Made by a program: the position numbers and the translations under genes
The notes under the pieces: model-generated
What the model was told of the DNA's origin: nothing
The model's input: only the letters and a program-made list of their open reading frames with translations
Databases searched by the model: none
Origin: Eubacteriales bacterium
GTDB taxonomy: Bacteria > Bacillota > Clostridia > Lachnospirales > Lachnospiraceae
Assembly: GCA_030533235.1 (NCBI GenBank)
Contig: JAUNJN010000001.1
Span: forward strand, 1-64,000
Direction of reading: 5' to 3'
Length of the DNA stretch: 64,000 bases
Shown here: positions 34,579 to 46,397 of the stretch, piece after piece
Layout of the letters: each line of letters starts with the position of its first letter
Position numbering within the stretch: the first letter of the stretch is position 1

Positions 34579-35127
34579 ATGGCAAATACAAAAAAGATGG
34601 ATTATGTTTTACTTGGGTTGTTAAGCCATGAGCCCATGACCGGTTATGAAATGAAGAAACGGCTGGATACGGCACTTCGTTTTTTCTGGGGGGGAAGCTA
34701 TGGTAGTATTTATCCTACATTAAATCAGCTTGAAAAGGAAGGCAAGGTTACGAAGGAGAACGCAAGTGAAAACGGTCGGGAGAAGATTTCCTACTCGATT
34801 ACTGAAATCGGAAGAGAGGTTCTTTGTGATTGGTTAAAAAAATCTGCAGAAAAGGATGAACTTCGCTATGAGACACTATTAAAGCTATTCTTTGCAAATG
34901 AGGTAGGGTTTGATGAAGCTTTGGCGCATGTCGAGCGTTTTGAAGAAAAATGCAAGAGTGAGTTGTTTGTTCTTAATATGTTAGCAAACAGTCTGACCCA
35001 ATGTTTAGATGAGGATACGCATAAGTATTATTATTTAACGGCGAAGTTTGGTATTCAAACGTATACAGCTTATTTGGAGTGGTGTACAGAAGCCAGGAAG
35101 CTTATTAAGGAGTGGAAAACAAAATGA
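34579..35127 (+). CDS. PadR-family regulator
   Basis: A 182-residue winged-helix regulator. VLLGLLSHEPMTGYEMKKRLD, then GSIYPTLNQLEKEGKV, are the PadR DNA-binding core. The C-terminal Vir_C-like helices span about 95-180. It starts 3 bp after the ferredoxin gene and its stop overlaps the flavodoxin start (ATGA). It probably represses its own promoter at 33773. Confidence 0.88.
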   Translation: MANTKKMDYVLLGLLSHEPMTGYEMKKRLDTALRFFWGGSYGSIYPTLNQLEKEGKVTKENASENGREKISYSITEIGREVLCDWLKKSAEKDELRYETLLKLFFANEVGFDEALAHVERFEEKCKSELFVLNMLANSLTQCLDEDTHKYYYLTAKFGIQTYTAYLEWCTEARKLIKEWKTK

Positions 35128-35618
35128 AAACAGCGATTGTTTATTATTCAATGTCAGGAAATACAGAACTTGTCGCCAATAAAGTTGCAGCATATCTTGG
35201 TGAACGTAATGAGGTGGATGTGATTCGAATTATTCCGAAGAAAGCATATCCGGAAAAGGGATTTCTCAAATTTTTCTGGGGAGGAAAAAGTGCGGTTATG
35301 GCGGAAAAACCGAAGCTGCTTCCGTATGAGTTTAACCAAGATAAATATGATAGGATTATTATTGGTACGCCGGTTTGGGCAAGTACGTTTGCTCCCCCGA
35401 TTCGAAGCTTTATTGACGCCCATCCGGGCATTAAGGATAAGAAACTAGCCGCATTTCTTTGTTATAGCGGAGGCGGAGCGGATAAGACATTCGAAAAGTT
35501 AAAAGCTACAATCGGTGTCGGTGAATTTGAGGCGGAGCTTGTACTACTTGATCCGAAAGAAAAAGTAAGTGAAGAAAACGATGATAAAATAAAGCATTTT
35601 TGTGATATAATAGGCTAA
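35124..35618 (+). CDS. Flavodoxin-family protein
   Basis: A 164-residue flavodoxin-like protein. The FMN phosphate loop is YYSMSGNTELVANKVA, and GTPVWASTFAPPIRSFID and CYSGGGADKTFEKL follow the flavin-binding loops. Length fits short-chain flavodoxins. The start is ATG at 35124, overlapping the PadR stop (ATGA), with AAGGAG 11 nt upstream. It probably carries electrons with the ferredoxin-type protein of the same operon. Confidence 0.85.
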   Translation: MKTAIVYYSMSGNTELVANKVAAYLGERNEVDVIRIIPKKAYPEKGFLKFFWGGKSAVMAEKPKLLPYEFNQDKYDRIIIGTPVWASTFAPPIRSFIDAHPGIKDKKLAAFLCYSGGGADKTFEKLKATIGVGEFEAELVLLDPKEKVSEENDDKIKHFCDIIG

Positions 35619-35647
35619 ATTAGAAGTCATATTATTGGGAGGACACC

Positions 35648-35990
35648 ATGAAATATAGAAAAGCAACGCAAGAGGATTTGAAGCTGTTGATGGATATCCG
35701 TCTGGAAATGCTTCGCAAAATCAATGCTTTGCCGGATGATTACACGTTTTCTGAATCAATGATTCTGAACATTGAACACTATTTTAAAGAAGGACCTATC
35801 TTGCGATAGAAAAAGAAAAGGCAGTTGCATGTGCTACCTTATCTTATTTGGAGGTTATGCCGACATTTTGCCATCCTACAGGAAAGCGGGCCCACTTAAT
35901 GAATGTATATACAAATTCAAATTACCGAAGGAGGGGGATTGCGCGAATACTTGTGCAAAAACTGATAGACGAAGCGAAGTATGGTATTAG
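35648..35990 (+). pseudogene. Frameshifted GNAT acetyltransferase gene
   Basis: Starts with a good ribosome site (GGGAGG) and MKYRKATQEDLKLLMDIRL, then stops at 35809. The reading resumes one frame over as AIEKEKAVACATLSYLEV and NSNYRRRGIARILVQKLID, the acetyl-CoA motif, before being cut by the interspersed repeat at 35988. A one-base deletion near 35800 and the missing 3' end make it non-functional. Confidence 0.75.
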
Positions 35991-36030
35991 GGACGTTTCT
36001 TTTGTCATAAGGAGTGTCCCTGTGTCACGA
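35988..36030 (+). repeat. Interspersed 43-bp repeat, copy B
   Basis: Same 43 bp as copy A, with two differences (ATAA for ACGA near the middle). It terminates the truncated GNAT pseudogene. Confidence 0.75.
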
Positions 36031-36035
36031 TAGAG

Positions 36036-36070
36036 AAAACGCCGTGCAATGAATGCACGGCGTTTTGTTT
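36036..36070. terminator. Bidirectional terminator
   Basis: AAAACGCCGTGCA (36036-36048) pairs perfectly with TGCACGGCGTTTT (36054-36066) with a 5-nt loop; A-run on one side and T-run on the other. It serves the GntR gene on the minus strand and the GNAT remnant on the plus strand. Confidence 0.8.
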
Positions 36071-36085
36071 AGTACAATATGCTTT

Positions 36086-36814
36086 TTATGAATTTCTGGA
36101 AACAACCGTATCAAATACAAAAAGGTCCGGACGGTTTCTTGATATCGTAAATTCGAATTGGATGCCATCTGTATTGTATACATGAGAAGTAATAACAGCA
36201 AGACAATTGTAGCCGTCCAGGCACAGGTATTTTTCGTCAAACGGAGTTGTTCGCTCGATGGTTACACGACGCTTGACTGTCTGAATTGTCATGCCGGCTT
36301 CCTTTTCAATATATTGGAATAAGGAACCCTTTAGAGTATTTTCCGTGAGATTTGGAACAAGATCTTTTCGAAGCAACGTATTGTCGATCATTTTTGCAAC
36401 TCCGTCCACAGACCGAAGTCTTTGTATAAAGAATACTTCAGTGTTTTCTTCAAAACCACTTTTCTCAGCTAAATGAGCGTCTACAACCATTTCCGTAAAG
36501 GTAATGACATTATTGGTAACAGAAGAACCTTGCTCTTTTGCTGCCTGGTGTAAGCCTTCCAGGGAATTGAGTGCATAAAAACAATCCTTTTGTTTCTGTT
36601 TCGTGTAAATTATATGAACTCCGCGTCCGTGAATCGGCTGTGTATATCCCATGCTCGTAAGCTTGGAAATTGCTCGTCTAAGTGTGTTTCGCGAGCAGTT
36701 GTATATTTTGGTCAGATCATTTTCGGAAGGAAGTAATGTTTCATATTTATATTCTTGTGTTTCGATTTTGGATTTTAAATCTTCAAAAATTTCTTCGTAA
36801 ATGGATTTAGGCAT
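36086..36814 (-). CDS. GntR-family repressor (HutC/UTRA type)
   Basis: A 242-residue regulator. The N-terminal winged HTH (about 1-70) is IYEEIFEDLKSKIETQEYK, then SENDLTKIYNCSRNTLRRAISKL. The UTRA ligand-binding domain follows (about 80-240), ending FEFTISRNRPDLFVF. The start is ATG at 36814, with TTGGAGG before it. It diverges from the beta-glucoside PTS operon and several CTTGTTTGAACAAG-like palindromes lie between, so it should repress both, sensing a phospho-sugar. Resembles TreR/BglR regulators. Confidence 0.88.
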   Translation of the reverse strand: MPKSIYEEIFEDLKSKIETQEYKYETLLPSENDLTKIYNCSRNTLRRAISKLTSMGYTQPIHGRGVHIIYTKQKQKDCFYALNSLEGLHQAAKEQGSSVTNNVITFTEMVVDAHLAEKSGFEENTEVFFIQRLRSVDGVAKMIDNTLLRKDLVPNLTENTLKGSLFQYIEKEAGMTIQTVKRRVTIERTTPFDEKYLCLDGYNCLAVITSHVYNTDGIQFEFTISRNRPDLFVFDTVVSRNS

Positions 36815-36866
36815 TTGAAATTCCTCCAATTTTACAAAAATTTCCCATCTAATCTATATGTAATTG

Positions 36867-36909
36867 ATTATAGGACAATAATAACCTGTGCGCAAGATGT
36901 TTAAACAAG
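36867..36909 (-). promoter_or_regulatory. GntR promoter and operator
   Basis: On the minus strand: -35 TTGCGC (36890-36895), 17 bp, -10 TATAAT (36867-36872). GATGTTTAAACAAG (36896-36909) abuts the -35, and a second copy lies at 36939-36952. They resemble the operators in front of the PTS gene, suggesting autoregulation. Confidence 0.65.
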
Positions 36910-36985
36910 TTTGTGTAAAACCAACAAAAAGCAAACAAGATGTTTAAACAAATATTGGGTATATTGACAAAATATAAAATAATGC

Positions 36986-38991
<2,006 letters not shown>

Positions 38992-39004
38992 GAAAGGAGA
39001 ATGA

Positions 39005-40444
<1,440 letters not shown>

Positions 40445-40470
40445 ATAATATATAATTGGAGGTTACGATT

Positions 40471-40728
40471 ATGAAGACATTTGAATATACAATTACAGAC
40501 GAAGTAGGTATTCATGCAAGACCTGCCGGGTTACTTGCAAAAAAAGTAAAGGAATATGCATCTAAGGTTACGATTGAGAAGGCAGGAAAGTGTGCAGAGG
40601 CACAGAAGCTTATGGCACTTATGGCACTTGGTGTAAAGAAGGGTGAAACGGTTACTGTAACTGTAGAAGGTGATGACGAAGAAACAGCAGTTTCAGAAAT
40701 CAGAGCATTTTTTGAAGAGAATTTGTAA
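40471..40728 (+). CDS. HPr-like phosphocarrier with Lys at position 46
   Basis: An 85-residue HPr. The phosphorylated His15 lies in VGIHARPAG. The segment that normally holds regulatory Ser46 (as in NAKSIM) reads AEAQKLM here, with Lys46, so HPr kinase could not modify it. The later MALGVKKGETVTV follows the family. GGAGG lies 9 nt before ATG at 40471; a TTG at 40456 is in frame but lacks a ribosome site. It is likely the operon's own PTS carrier without a carbon-repression role. Confidence 0.85.
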   Translation: MKTFEYTITDEVGIHARPAGLLAKKVKEYASKVTIEKAGKCAEAQKLMALMALGVKKGETVTVTVEGDDEETAVSEIRAFFEENL

Positions 40729-40730
40729 TT

Positions 40731-41543
40731 ATGATAAAAGCAATCTTTTTTGATATTGACGGAACATTATATGATTTCTCCGGAAATATGCCCGCCTCGA
40801 CGCGACTTGCGCTTAGGCGGGCCCGTGAATACGGGCATAAGCTCATTATTTGTTCCGGTCGGGCAAGGTATCAGATTTATCCGGAACTGTTTTCATTGTT
40901 TGACGGATGTATTGGTTCTACAGGGGCATATATTGAGGATGGCGGCGAAGTATTGTCTGAGCATTTTATGTCTAAAAATATGCTTATAAAGGTAATGGAT
41001 GTTGCAACATGTTCCGGTGCAAAAATTGCAGCTATGACAAAGGAGCACATGATATTGGATGTAGCTTGCAGAGATTATATTGTGGACGAGTTTGATAAAA
41101 TGGAATGCTCAAAGGAAATGTTGCAGCGTATTATGGGTGCATATGAATTGACGGAAGATTTGTCAGCACATACAGACATTCAAAAGATATTATACTATGA
41201 CAGTAAGTGGTCATTTGAACAAATGGCTGAAGCATTATCTGATATATGTGATGTAACTGCATCGAGCTTTGTCGAAAAGGCACAGACCGACGGTGAAATT
41301 ACGATGAAAGGCATTAATAAGTCCTACGGTATACGGAAATACATTGATGCGCATGGAATCAGTATTGAGAATACGATCGCATTTGGAGATGGTCCAAACG
41401 ATGTTGATATGCTTCAATATGCAAGTGTTGGAATTGCTATGGGAAATTCCATACAGGAAGTAAAGGATGTTGCAGATTACGTGACGAAAGATGTTTCGGC
41501 GGGTGGTATATTACATGCCATGTCGCAGTTTAAGTTAATCTGA
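40731..41543 (+). CDS. Cof-type HAD phosphatase
   Basis: A 270-residue HAD hydrolase of the Cof/type IIB group. Motif I is FFDIDGTLYD, motif II IICSGRA, and motif IV FGDGPNDVDML. The cap domain spans about 85-190. Such enzymes dephosphorylate sugar phosphates or flavin and pyridoxal phosphates. It lies 2 bp after HPr in the PTS operon, and may dephosphorylate sugars that are trapped as phosphates. Substrate inferred. Confidence 0.88.
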   Translation: MIKAIFFDIDGTLYDFSGNMPASTRLALRRAREYGHKLIICSGRARYQIYPELFSLFDGCIGSTGAYIEDGGEVLSEHFMSKNMLIKVMDVATCSGAKIAAMTKEHMILDVACRDYIVDEFDKMECSKEMLQRIMGAYELTEDLSAHTDIQKILYYDSKWSFEQMAEALSDICDVTASSFVEKAQTDGEITMKGINKSYGIRKYIDAHGISIENTIAFGDGPNDVDMLQYASVGIAMGNSIQEVKDVADYVTKDVSAGGILHAMSQFKLI

Positions 41544-41558
41544 TGAGGAGGAACACTT

Positions 41559-43169
41559 ATGAACGAATTGATGGGAAAAGCTGTGTGTGGCGGGATTGCA
41601 ATCGGTAAAATAAAATATTTTGCAAAAAAGGAAAATAAGGTACAGCGTACGTCTGTGCAGGATAAAGAACAGGAAATTGCACGATACGAAACTGCAAAAA
41701 ATAAGGCAATCGAGGAATTAAATGCATTGTATGAAACTGCTGTCGTCAAGGTTGGCGAGGATAATGCGGAAATCTTTAATGTACATGCGATGATGCTCGA
41801 GGATGAGGATTACAATGATTCCGTAAAAAATATTATCCGTATGCAGAGTGTCAATGCAGAGTATGCGGTTGCAGTAACCGGTGATAATTTTGCGGAAATG
41901 TTTGCAAATATGGATGATGATTATTTCAAGGCACGGAGTGCAGATGTGAAGGATATATCGGAAAGAGTTGTACGAATTTTAAGCGGAGCAGGCGATTCCA
42001 AACATCTTACCGATGAACCGGTTATTTTGATCGCTGATGACCTTGCTCCATCTGAAACTGTACAGATGGATAAAAGTTTTTTACTGGCATTTGTAACAAG
42101 ATACGGAAGCTCGAATTCACATACGGCAATCCTGTCAAGGACCATGGCGATTCCTGCCTTGATTGGGACAGAGATTGATCCTTCTTACGATGGTAAAATC
42201 GGTATCGTGGATGGCTTTACAGGAACATTTATAGTTGATCCGGATATGGAGCTTTTGGAAACCTATATGGAGAAAAAGAAACAGGAAGATGAGAAGAAGG
42301 CACTTTTGCTTGAGTTAAAGGGGAAGGAAAATGTAACAAAATCCGGTCAGAAAATAAATATTTATGCCAATATCGGAAATCCGGGGGATCTTGCATCGGT
42401 ACTCGCAAACGATGCAGGAGGAATCGGTTTGTTCCGTTCGGAATTCTTATATCTTGAGAGTGATACATTTCCGACAGAAGAACAACAGTTTGAGGCATAT
42501 AAGAAGGTTGTGGAAACAATGGGTGGTAAGAAAGTAATTATCCGTACATTAGATATCGGTGCGGATAAGCAGGTTGATTATTTTAATTTGGACCATGAGG
42601 AAAATCCTGCACTTGGATATCGTGCCATTCGAATTTGTCTTTCCGAACCTGAAATTTTTCGTACACAGCTTCGGGCATTGTTTCGGGCAAGTGCATACGG
42701 AAATCTTACGATTATGTATCCGATGATTATATCCCTTGAGGAAGTACGTGAAATCAAGGCGATTTCAAAAGCTGTTCGCGAAGAACTGATGGCAGAGGGT
42801 ATCCGCATCGGTGATGTGGAGGAAGGAATCATGATTGAAACGCCGGCAGCAGCCATCATGTCGGATGTCCTCGCAAAGGAGGTTGATTTCTTCAGTATCG
42901 GAACCAATGATTTGACACAGTATACACTTGCTATTGATCGTCAAAATGCAAAACTGGAGCGTTTTAATAATACACATCATCCTGCAATATTAAGATTGAT
43001 TAAGATGGTTTGTGAGAACGCACATGCAGCCGGAATCTGGACAGGTATTTGCGGGGAGCTTGGTGCAGACACATCACTTACAGAAGAATTCTTACGGATG
43101 GGTGTTGATGAGCTTTCGGTATCTCCGAGTGCTGTGCTATCGGTTCGAAAAGCCGTGCGCGAGTGTTAG
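41559..43169 (+). CDS. ptsI: PTS Enzyme I
   Basis: A 536-residue phosphoenolpyruvate-protein phosphotransferase. The phosphohistidine is His188 in SNSHTAILSR. PEP-binding motifs include GGIGLFRSEFLYL, the GSD-like block IGTNDLTQYTLAIDR, and TGICGELGAD. Its length is at the short end of the family. The stop TAG belongs to repeat copy C. It passes phosphate from PEP to HPr and so to EIIA. GGAGGAACACTT precedes the start. A full general PTS inside a sugar operon is notable. Confidence 0.92.
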   Translation: MNELMGKAVCGGIAIGKIKYFAKKENKVQRTSVQDKEQEIARYETAKNKAIEELNALYETAVVKVGEDNAEIFNVHAMMLEDEDYNDSVKNIIRMQSVNAEYAVAVTGDNFAEMFANMDDDYFKARSADVKDISERVVRILSGAGDSKHLTDEPVILIADDLAPSETVQMDKSFLLAFVTRYGSSNSHTAILSRTMAIPALIGTEIDPSYDGKIGIVDGFTGTFIVDPDMELLETYMEKKKQEDEKKALLLELKGKENVTKSGQKINIYANIGNPGDLASVLANDAGGIGLFRSEFLYLESDTFPTEEQQFEAYKKVVETMGGKKVIIRTLDIGADKQVDYFNLDHEENPALGYRAIRICLSEPEIFRTQLRALFRASAYGNLTIMYPMIISLEEVREIKAISKAVREELMAEGIRIGDVEEGIMIETPAAAIMSDVLAKEVDFFSIGTNDLTQYTLAIDRQNAKLERFNNTHHPAILRLIKMVCENAHAAGIWTGICGELGADTSLTEEFLRMGVDELSVSPSAVLSVRKAVREC

Positions 43170-43199
43170 GGACGTTTCTTTTGTCACGAGGAGCGTCCT
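43167..43199 (+). repeat. Interspersed repeat, copy C (shortened)
   Basis: TAGGGACGTTTCTTTTGTCACGAGGAGCGTCC, the first ~33 bp of copies A and B with a C for T, then diverging. It supplies the ptsI stop codon. Confidence 0.7.
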
Positions 43200-43238
43200 G
43201 TTGTTGACTGTGAAGTTTTAAAAAAATGTTGACGTGTG

Positions 43239-43267
43239 TTGACAGAAGGGTTGAAATGTTGTATAAA
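43239..43267 (+). promoter_or_regulatory. Promoter of the TauE gene
   Basis: -35 TTGACA (43239-43244), exactly 17 bp, -10 TATAAA (43262-43267). Transcription starts about 135 nt before the coding start. Confidence 0.75.
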
Positions 43268-43271
43268 AAGA

Positions 43272-43409
43272 AACCAATGTATTAGCATTGGGGAATGAAC
43301 TGCCACTTGGAAGATATCTTTTTTACAAGACACAGGTCGGCCGTGTACAAACACAATAATCCGTCCCGCATATATGAGCGTGATGGAGGAGAGGAACTAA
43401 ACGCTAAAT
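43272..43409 (+). promoter_or_regulatory. Long 5' leader, possibly structured
   Basis: About 135 nt untranslated. CCAATG-TATTAG-CATTGG near its 5' end forms a hairpin. Later, ACACAGGTCGGCCGTGT can fold. No known riboswitch consensus is recognised. No coding frame is apparent and no clear terminator is present. Confidence 0.4.
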
Positions 43410-44186
43410 ATGAGTCTTTTATTTAAAATCATTGTAACCTTTTTTGCAGGAATGGGGGCAGGCCTTGGAACCGGATTTGCAGGAATGAGTGCAGCGGCGG
43501 TTATCACACCGGTACTGGTTACATTTCTTCATATGGATCCATATATAGCGGTGGGAATTGCTTTGTCTTCTGATGTGCTTGCAAGTGCGGTGTCTGCGTA
43601 TACATATGGGAAAAATAAGAATCTGGATATCAAAAACGGTCTTGTTATGATGGCAAGTGTGCTTGTTTTTACAGTTGTGGGAAGCTGTGTTTCGAGCAAG
43701 GTTCCATCAGCGACAATGGGCAATTTTTCTGTGTTTATGACATTCCTTTTAGGGGTGAAGTTCATAGTGAAACCGGTCATGACAACGAAGGAAGCAATGG
43801 CAAATGTTTCTCCGCGCAAACGTGTGATTCAGTCGCTCGTGTGTGGTATGTTGATAGGTTTTATTTGCGGTTTTGTCGGAGCCGGCGGCGGAATGATGAT
43901 GCTTTTGATTCTTACCAGTGTTCTGGGGTATGAATTAAAGACTGCTGTGGGTACCAGTGTGTTTATTATGACCTTTACGGCATTGACGGGAGCTGTTTCA
44001 CACTTCTCCATAGGTGGGGCACCGGATGTGTCTGTATTTGTATTGTGTGTTCTGTTTACATTTGTGTGGGCGCGAATTGCAGCTGTATTTGCAAACAAAG
44101 CAGAACCGAAAACGCTGAATCGGGCAACCGGACTTGTGCTTGTTATATTGGGACTGGTTGTGATGGCATTTTCGTTTATTGATTAA
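43410..44186 (+). CDS. TauE/SafE-family membrane transporter
   Basis: A 258-residue membrane protein with about seven or eight hydrophobic segments. The two family repeats begin FFAGMGAGLGTGFAGMSAAAVITP and GFICGFVGAGGGMMMLLIL. Members export sulfite or sulfoacetate or move other organic anions. Its substrate here is unknown. It has its own promoter and a long leader. The ribosome site is not ideal (GAGAGG about 16 nt upstream). Confidence 0.88.
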   Translation: MSLLFKIIVTFFAGMGAGLGTGFAGMSAAAVITPVLVTFLHMDPYIAVGIALSSDVLASAVSAYTYGKNKNLDIKNGLVMMASVLVFTVVGSCVSSKVPSATMGNFSVFMTFLLGVKFIVKPVMTTKEAMANVSPRKRVIQSLVCGMLIGFICGFVGAGGGMMMLLILTSVLGYELKTAVGTSVFIMTFTALTGAVSHFSIGGAPDVSVFVLCVLFTFVWARIAAVFANKAEPKTLNRATGLVLVILGLVVMAFSFID

Positions 44187-44207
44187 AAATGTAGTAGGAA
44201 AGTAAAT

Positions 44208-44315
44208 AATGAATTGCGAGAAGTCGGAATTGATGTCAGGAAGGAATTAATCCGAAGTGGTTATATGCCATTATGGACAGATACATTTGGAGTTCGGGAT
44301 ATTGATAGCTTTTAA
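44208..44315 (+). pseudogene. C-terminal gene fragment
   Basis: An open stretch of about 35 codons, ending NELREVGIDVRKELIRSGYM and then PLWTDTFGVRDIDSF, without start or ribosome site. It looks like the C-terminus of a lost gene. Family not recognised. Confidence 0.3.
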
Positions 44316-44324
44316 GGGAACAAT

Positions 44325-44834
44325 ATGAAACAAAAACAACCATTTTTACATGTAAAACATGAATTTGAGCCTGTTTATGATGAGAAGTCACATATATTGA
44401 TTTTGGGTACATTTCCATCCGTGAAATCCAGAGAACAGAACTTTTACTATGGACATCCGCAGAATCGATTCTGGAAAGTGATAGCAGCACTTTGTGAAGA
44501 AATGGTTCCGTTGTCGATACCCGAGAAAACAGATTTATTATTAAGACATCATATAGCCGTTTGGGATGTTATAGCTGAGTGCGACATTCGTGGTTCCGGT
44601 GACAGTTCTATCAAAAATGTAGTTCCGACGGATTTGTCTGTTATTTTGCAGAATGCGCCGGTGGATAAAATATATGCAAACGGAACAAAGGCGTATGATT
44701 TTTATATGAAATACAGCTATCCGATTTTCGGAAAAGAAATAATAAAATTGCCGTCTACAAGTCCTGCAAATGCAGTATTTGGGTTGGAACGGCTGATTGA
44801 TGCGTGGGGACAAATTGTGAAATCGCTTTTGTGA
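44325..44834 (+). CDS. DNA-deoxyinosine (hypoxanthine-DNA) glycosylase, UDG superfamily
   Basis: A 169-residue base-excision repair enzyme of UDG family 6. Motif 1 is LILGTFPSVKSREQNFYYGHPQNRFW, and the closing catalytic loop is LPSTSPANA. The conserved HPQNRFW block fits MUG-like and family 6 enzymes that remove deaminated bases. AAGGGAAC precedes the ATG. It has no operon partner. Confidence 0.88.
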   Translation: MKQKQPFLHVKHEFEPVYDEKSHILILGTFPSVKSREQNFYYGHPQNRFWKVIAALCEEMVPLSIPEKTDLLLRHHIAVWDVIAECDIRGSGDSSIKNVVPTDLSVILQNAPVDKIYANGTKAYDFYMKYSYPIFGKEIIKLPSTSPANAVFGLERLIDAWGQIVKSLL

Positions 44835-44840
44835 AGCTGG

Positions 44841-45071
44841 TTATACAAAATTTGAAATGGTTACATTTGCTTGATTTTTTATATCTATGATATCGTTATA
44901 TGTAAATCGTGTCTTTTTAAACAGTGTGGAAACAATCATTCCTTTTTCATAATAATTTACATAATAGGTTTTGCTTTGGATGACCAGTATTGTGATCGCG
45001 ATAGCATTACGTGCTTCGACAGCCTGCATTACGGCAGTCGGATTCGGTTTGTTTTTTTGTGTGTTTAACAT
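44841..45071 (-). CDS. Possible small protein, 76 residues
   Basis: GGAGGG lies 11 nt before this start on the minus strand. The central part, YYVNYYEKGMIVSTLFKKTR, might be a beta-strand-rich PH-like segment. It converges with the glycosylase gene, leaving only 6 bp. No homology is recognised, and it may be a remnant. Confidence 0.35.
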   Translation of the reverse strand: MLNTQKNKPNPTAVMQAVEARNAIAITILVIQSKTYYVNYYEKGMIVSTLFKKTRFTYNDIIDIKNQANVTISNFV

Positions 45072-45168
45072 GAAATTTTATCCCTCCGTTTGTTAATAAA
45101 ATATGAATGCTAAACAAAATGGGCGTGACGCCATATATTAATAGATAAGAACATTTTTAGGAGTCATC

Positions 45169-46302
45169 ATGACTATCCATATTGTAGTTTCCGGCGATAC
45201 CGTCAGCTCGATAGCAGCCGCTTATCAGATACCGTCAGACACAATTATTTATAATAACCAGCTTGTTTATCCTTACACTTTGGTTGTAGGTCAGGCTCTG
45301 CTGTTGTCCACCCCCTCCGAGCAGCAACCGACCCACATCGTTGTTACAAATGGATATGCATATCCGTTTATCAGTAACTGGGTTCTGACCCAAACTCTGC
45401 CGTATCTTTCCAGATTATCTGTTTTCTCTTATGGTTTTTCTTCCGAGGGAGACATTATTCCTCCTGTTTTGGACGACAGCTTCATGATTCAGGCTGCCTA
45501 TCAATATCAAGCAGCACCTTTCTTAACCTTGACTCCGTTTGATGCCGGTGGACGTTTCAATAATAATCTGATTTCTTCCGTTATTAACAATCCAACCGTC
45601 AGAAATACGTTAATAGAAAATCTTGTGGCTACCGTTACGGAGAAAGGTTTTCAAGGTGTCGATATTGATTTCGAATACATTCTCGCAGAAGACCGGCTTG
45701 CGTTTGTCAATTTTGTTTGGGAGGTGCGCGCGGCAATAAATCAGCTTGGATATCCGGTGACTGTTGCACTGGCGCCTAAGACCAGTGACGACCAGCCCGG
45801 ATTATTATATGAGGGAAAGGATTATGCTTTGTTGGGAGAGGCGGCTGATGAAGTATTATTAATGACTTATGAATGGGGTTATACGTACAGCCCGCCAATG
45901 GCAGTTGCGCCAATCAATAATGTTCGCAGGGTCGTAGAATATGCCCTTACCCGTATTCCGCGCGAAAAAATAAACCTGGGGATACCAAACTATGGATATG
46001 ACTGGCCTCTGCCATACGAAAAAGGTCTGACCCGGGCAACAACCATTGGGAATATCGAAGCAATTACGATAGCTGCGGATAACGGAGCAGAGATTCGTTT
46101 TGATGAGACAGCCATGTCTCCGTTTTTTCGTTATACCCAAAATGGAATTGCTCATGAAGTATGGTTTGAGGATGTACGAAGTATGCAGGCAAAATTCAAT
46201 CTGGTAGAGGAATACGGATTACATGGTATGGGGTACTGGCAGATCATGCGGCTTTTTCGTGCAAATTGGCTTTTGCTGGCTGATAGGTTTTTTGTAGTGT
46301 GA
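45169..46302 (+). CDS. LysM-GH18 protein, spore-cortex-type glycosidase (YaaH-like)
   Basis: A 377-residue protein. A LysM domain (about 2-47, IHIVVSGDTVSSIAAAYQIP) binds peptidoglycan or chitin-like glycans. The GH18 domain (about 60-370) has the catalytic DxDxE motif in GVDIDFEYI. The combination and absence of a signal peptide match YaaH/SleL, cortex-lytic or spore-coat N-acetylglucosaminidases. AGGAG precedes the ATG. It implies that the host forms, or descends from, spore formers. No sporulation promoter is evident. Confidence 0.9.
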   Translation: MTIHIVVSGDTVSSIAAAYQIPSDTIIYNNQLVYPYTLVVGQALLLSTPSEQQPTHIVVTNGYAYPFISNWVLTQTLPYLSRLSVFSYGFSSEGDIIPPVLDDSFMIQAAYQYQAAPFLTLTPFDAGGRFNNNLISSVINNPTVRNTLIENLVATVTEKGFQGVDIDFEYILAEDRLAFVNFVWEVRAAINQLGYPVTVALAPKTSDDQPGLLYEGKDYALLGEAADEVLLMTYEWGYTYSPPMAVAPINNVRRVVEYALTRIPREKINLGIPNYGYDWPLPYEKGLTRATTIGNIEAITIAADNGAEIRFDETAMSPFFRYTQNGIAHEVWFEDVRSMQAKFNLVEEYGLHGMGYWQIMRLFRANWLLLADRFFVV

Positions 46303-46311
46303 CTGTTTTAC

Positions 46312-46339
46312 TTGACATAATCTGATAAACTGGTATAAA
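46312..46339 (+). promoter_or_regulatory. Promoter of the gene at 46398
   Basis: -35 TTGACA (46312-46317), 16 bp, -10 TATAAA (46334-46339). Confidence 0.6.
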
Positions 46340-46397
46340 ACAAAGAAAAACGGAAGGGAAAAATGATGCAGATGATGAGTTTATTGGAGGGACATTG

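Noticed and set aside
43272..43409. Known riboswitch (SAM, fluoride, preQ1, guanidine)
   Set aside because: None of the consensus cores that I know is present; kept as an unassigned leader only.
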